Part shown: positions 7,667 through 9,116 of the stretch, in pieces
How positions within the stretch are numbered: the first letter of the stretch is position 1
Layout of the letters: the number at the start of each line of letters is the position of its first letter
Source: Sediminibacterium ginsengisoli
GTDB taxonomy: Bacteria > Bacteroidota > Bacteroidia > Chitinophagales > Chitinophagaceae
Length of the DNA: 9,116 bases
Reading direction: 5' to 3'
Assembly: GCA_945860335.1 (NCBI GenBank)
Contig: CAMAQW010000066.1
Span: forward strand, 1 to 9,116
Made by a program: the position numbers and the translations under genes
Notes under the pieces: model-generated
The model's database searches: none
Told to the model about the DNA's origin: nothing
The model's input: only the letters and a program-made list of their open reading frames with translations

Positions 7667-8308
7667 ATGTATGTAAGAATCTCTATTGTTGTTTACCCGA
7701 ACTGGTTTGGCTGGGCTGGCTTTTTATCGATGGCACTGTTTAGATTTCCTTTATGGCTTTCAAAGGGCCTTAAGTTTTGGAAATTGATGGGAACCGGTAA
7801 AAATGGAACTTTTGATAAAAATCCGGACTGGAAAAGATGGGCAGTGCTAGAAGTATATGACACCCCAACAACTACCCCATCATTTATTACTTGGTGGTGG
7901 AAAATGTTTAAAACAACCAACACTGTTTATCAGTTAGAACCCATCGAAGGTCACGGTCTATGGGATGGCAAACAAGTTTTTGGCGACCTGCCTAAACAAT
8001 CGGATTATGAAGGTAAAATAGCCGTGCTTACAAGAGCCACTATAAAACTATCTGGACTTAAAAGATTTTGGGCACACGTAGATGCTATTGCAGAACAAAT
8101 GGCCACTGCTCCAGGATTTATAACATCGGTAGGCATTGGTGAAGTTCCATTTATAAAACAAGCCACCTTTAGTATTTGGGAATCTAAAGAACAAATGCGC
8201 AGTTTTGCCTATAAACTTCCACTTCATAAAGAAGTGATCAAAAAAACACACCAAGAGAAATGGTATTCCGAAGATATGTTTACCAGGTTTAAGGTGATAG
8301 AGGACTAG
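7667..8308 (+). CDS. CrtA-like (spheroidene monooxygenase family) protein
   Basis: Purple-bacterial CrtA adds keto groups at C-2 of acyclic carotenoids such as spheroidene; members elsewhere are annotated by similarity and their substrates are mostly unknown. The 213-residue product keeps the family layout as I recall it: SIVVYP at the N-terminus (6-11), a hydrophobic segment, KLMGTGKNGTFD (39-50), GHGLWDGKQVFGD (95-107), AVLTRATIKLSGLKRFW (119-135), SVGIGEVPFIKQATFSIWES (154-173) and a C-terminal WYSEDMFTRF (199-208). No signal peptide is convincing. The ATG at 7667 keeps the conserved N-terminal strand; the ATG at 7671 is out of frame and stops at once. No carotenoid genes (crtB, crtI and others) are in the window, so the natural substrate is uncertain. 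Its stop is separated from the converging OmpA-type gene by one base. Confidence 0.8.
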   Translation: MYVRISIVVYPNWFGWAGFLSMALFRFPLWLSKGLKFWKLMGTGKNGTFDKNPDWKRWAVLEVYDTPTTTPSFITWWWKMFKTTNTVYQLEPIEGHGLWDGKQVFGDLPKQSDYEGKIAVLTRATIKLSGLKRFWAHVDAIAEQMATAPGFITSVGIGEVPFIKQATFSIWESKEQMRSFAYKLPLHKEVIKKTHQEKWYSEDMFTRFKVIED

Positions 8309-8309
8309 C

Positions 8310-9044
8310 TTATTTGATTACAAACACGTAACTATACCTGTTTTCTAATTGCTTATTCTTATCTTTATCAGACTCTGAACAACCCATTATCAATTGCTTT
8401 TCACCAACTGGCATTAACACAAAATTATTCCCTCCATATTTAGCAAGGTCTTTTTTGATTTTTTGTGTGCGTCTACTTGACAACGCTTCGTTATATTCAT
8501 CTGAACCGATACAGTCTGTTGCAGAAACAACCACAATGGTTACACCGCGTAAATCTTGTAATCGGTCTTGTAATTCATTGTATATTTTTTTGTCCTGCTT
8601 TACAATATTAACTTTATCAAAATCGTGATGCACCATAATAAAATCTTTGGTAACAGACTTTAAAGAATCAACAACAGATGCAAAAGTTCTTTTTGTCGAA
8701 ACAATTACAGGCTCCTCCTTTTTAGGCGTTACAAAATTAAACTGACCTAAATCCTTGTTTAAATTAACATAACCGTTTGCACCAATTTCTTGAAGAGACT
8801 TATTACCATTGCCATCTTCAATCAATAATTTATATGCTCTATTGGGCTTTACTTTAAAATCATAATTACCATTAGCATCTGTATATAAGCTATCTAAAAT
8901 GGTTCCGGCTTTATACCCATCATTACCATTTGACAATAGCGTAACTTTAATACCCGGTTTTTTTATACCATCCACCGTAAACAGAGTAAGCAGTTGTTGC
9001 AATATCTGGTGAAGAATTTGTAATTGTCCATCCTGTAGGAACAC
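8310..9044 (-). CDS. OmpA-family cell-envelope protein, C-terminal part (gene frameshifted, 5' part beyond window)
   Basis: The believable part, up to about base 8980, encodes a carboxypeptidase-regulatory-like beta domain (KKPGIKVTLLSNG... YTDANGNYDFKVKP... YKLLIEDG) followed by an OmpA C-terminal domain that would anchor the protein to peptidoglycan. The OmpA motif is SATDCIGSDEYNEALSSRR, with the Asp and Arg expected to grip diaminopimelate, and the end is NRYSYVFVIK. This pairing is common in Bacteroidota outer-membrane/periplasmic proteins, including PorE-type ones. The frame stays open to a GTG at 9044, but the residues encoded there (LQILHQILQQLLTLF) look like out-of-frame sequence, there is no signal peptide, and a better coding frame lies one phase away (8947-9116). 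I therefore do not believe the GTG start. The true gene probably runs past the right edge, with a frameshift near 8950-8990. Confidence 0.8.
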   Translation of the reverse strand: MFLQDGQLQILHQILQQLLTLFTVDGIKKPGIKVTLLSNGNDGYKAGTILDSLYTDANGNYDFKVKPNRAYKLLIEDGNGNKSLQEIGANGYVNLNKDLGQFNFVTPKKEEPVIVSTKRTFASVVDSLKSVTKDFIMVHHDFDKVNIVKQDKKIYNELQDRLQDLRGVTIVVVSATDCIGSDEYNEALSSRRTQKIKKDLAKYGGNNFVLMPVGEKQLIMGCSESDKDKNKQLENRYSYVFVIK

Positions 9045-9116
9045 TAAATTCAGTTATAGCTGAAGTCGTATTCGTAGCAGGAAATATGATGGAAGATTTA
9101 CAATATTCATCTGTAT
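8947..9116 (-). pseudogene. Upstream frame of the same OmpA-type gene, ending at an early stop
   Basis: Read on the minus strand from the window edge, one frame gives 55 residues of plausible extracellular beta-type sequence (CKSSIIFPATNTTSAITEF, then SVPTGWTITNSSPDIATTAY) and then SVYGGWYKKTGY before TAA at 8947-8949. The other two frames over 9045-9116 contain stops. This frame is rich in Ser/Thr/Asn and probably encodes the domain just before the carboxypeptidase-regulatory-like domain. One base must be skipped (or two added) to join it to the downstream frame. A run of seven A (minus strand) at 8958-8964 and a GGTGG stretch just before it are candidate sites. Confidence 0.6.

Noticed and set aside
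8947..8970. Programmed -1 ribosomal frameshift at the A-rich run.
   Set aside because: A -1 shift from the upstream frame leads into the third frame, not the OmpA frame; a +1 (or -2) change is needed and no stimulatory structure is evident.

Overview
The window looks like a piece of a Bacteroidota chromosome, probably close to Chitinophagaceae. SecD and SecF are fused. The putative promoters carry the Bacteroidota TAnnTTTG box and starts lack strong Shine-Dalgarno sites. DNA is AT-rich. Exported proteins have short signal peptides ending in a -SAQ or -NTQ type site. The gene content is mostly ordinary housekeeping and metabolism: no rRNA, tRNA, CRISPR array, insertion sequence or phage gene is visible, and no stretch of more than about 120 bases lacks a gene.

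Layout from left to right. Bases 1-1830 (+) hold the C-terminal three fifths or so of SecDF, the proton-driven helper of the Sec translocon; its start lies outside the window. A strong hairpin at 1852-1892 with A and T tracts on both sides probably ends transcription from both directions. Next comes an A-type iron-sulfur carrier (1949-2302, -). A 68-bp divergent control region follows, with one TAnnTTTG box facing each way. To its right is a (+) operon of three genes: a one-helix membrane protein (2371-2889), a methylmalonyl-CoA mutase large subunit without a cobalamin domain (2889-4460, overlapping by 1 bp), and an exported M20 amidohydrolase (4479-5798).

The amidohydrolase runs tail-to-tail into the PLP-homeostasis protein YggS (5766-6428, -) with a 33-bp overlap. 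YggS is probably co-transcribed behind an unrecognised secreted helical protein (6437-7609, -; 8-bp gap). Across a 57-bp divergent gap lies a CrtA/spheroidene-monooxygenase-like gene (7667-8308, +). It ends one base from a convergent OmpA-type cell-envelope gene (8310 to beyond the right edge, -).

The clearest anomaly is in that last gene: its good coding frame changes at about 8950-8990, so it is broken, mis-sequenced or subject to slippage. The most interesting unknown is the 390-residue secreted protein, which carries a DxDD-like acidic motif of the kind found in alpha-toroid proteins. I found no convincing new multi-gene system; the findings below are local oddities.
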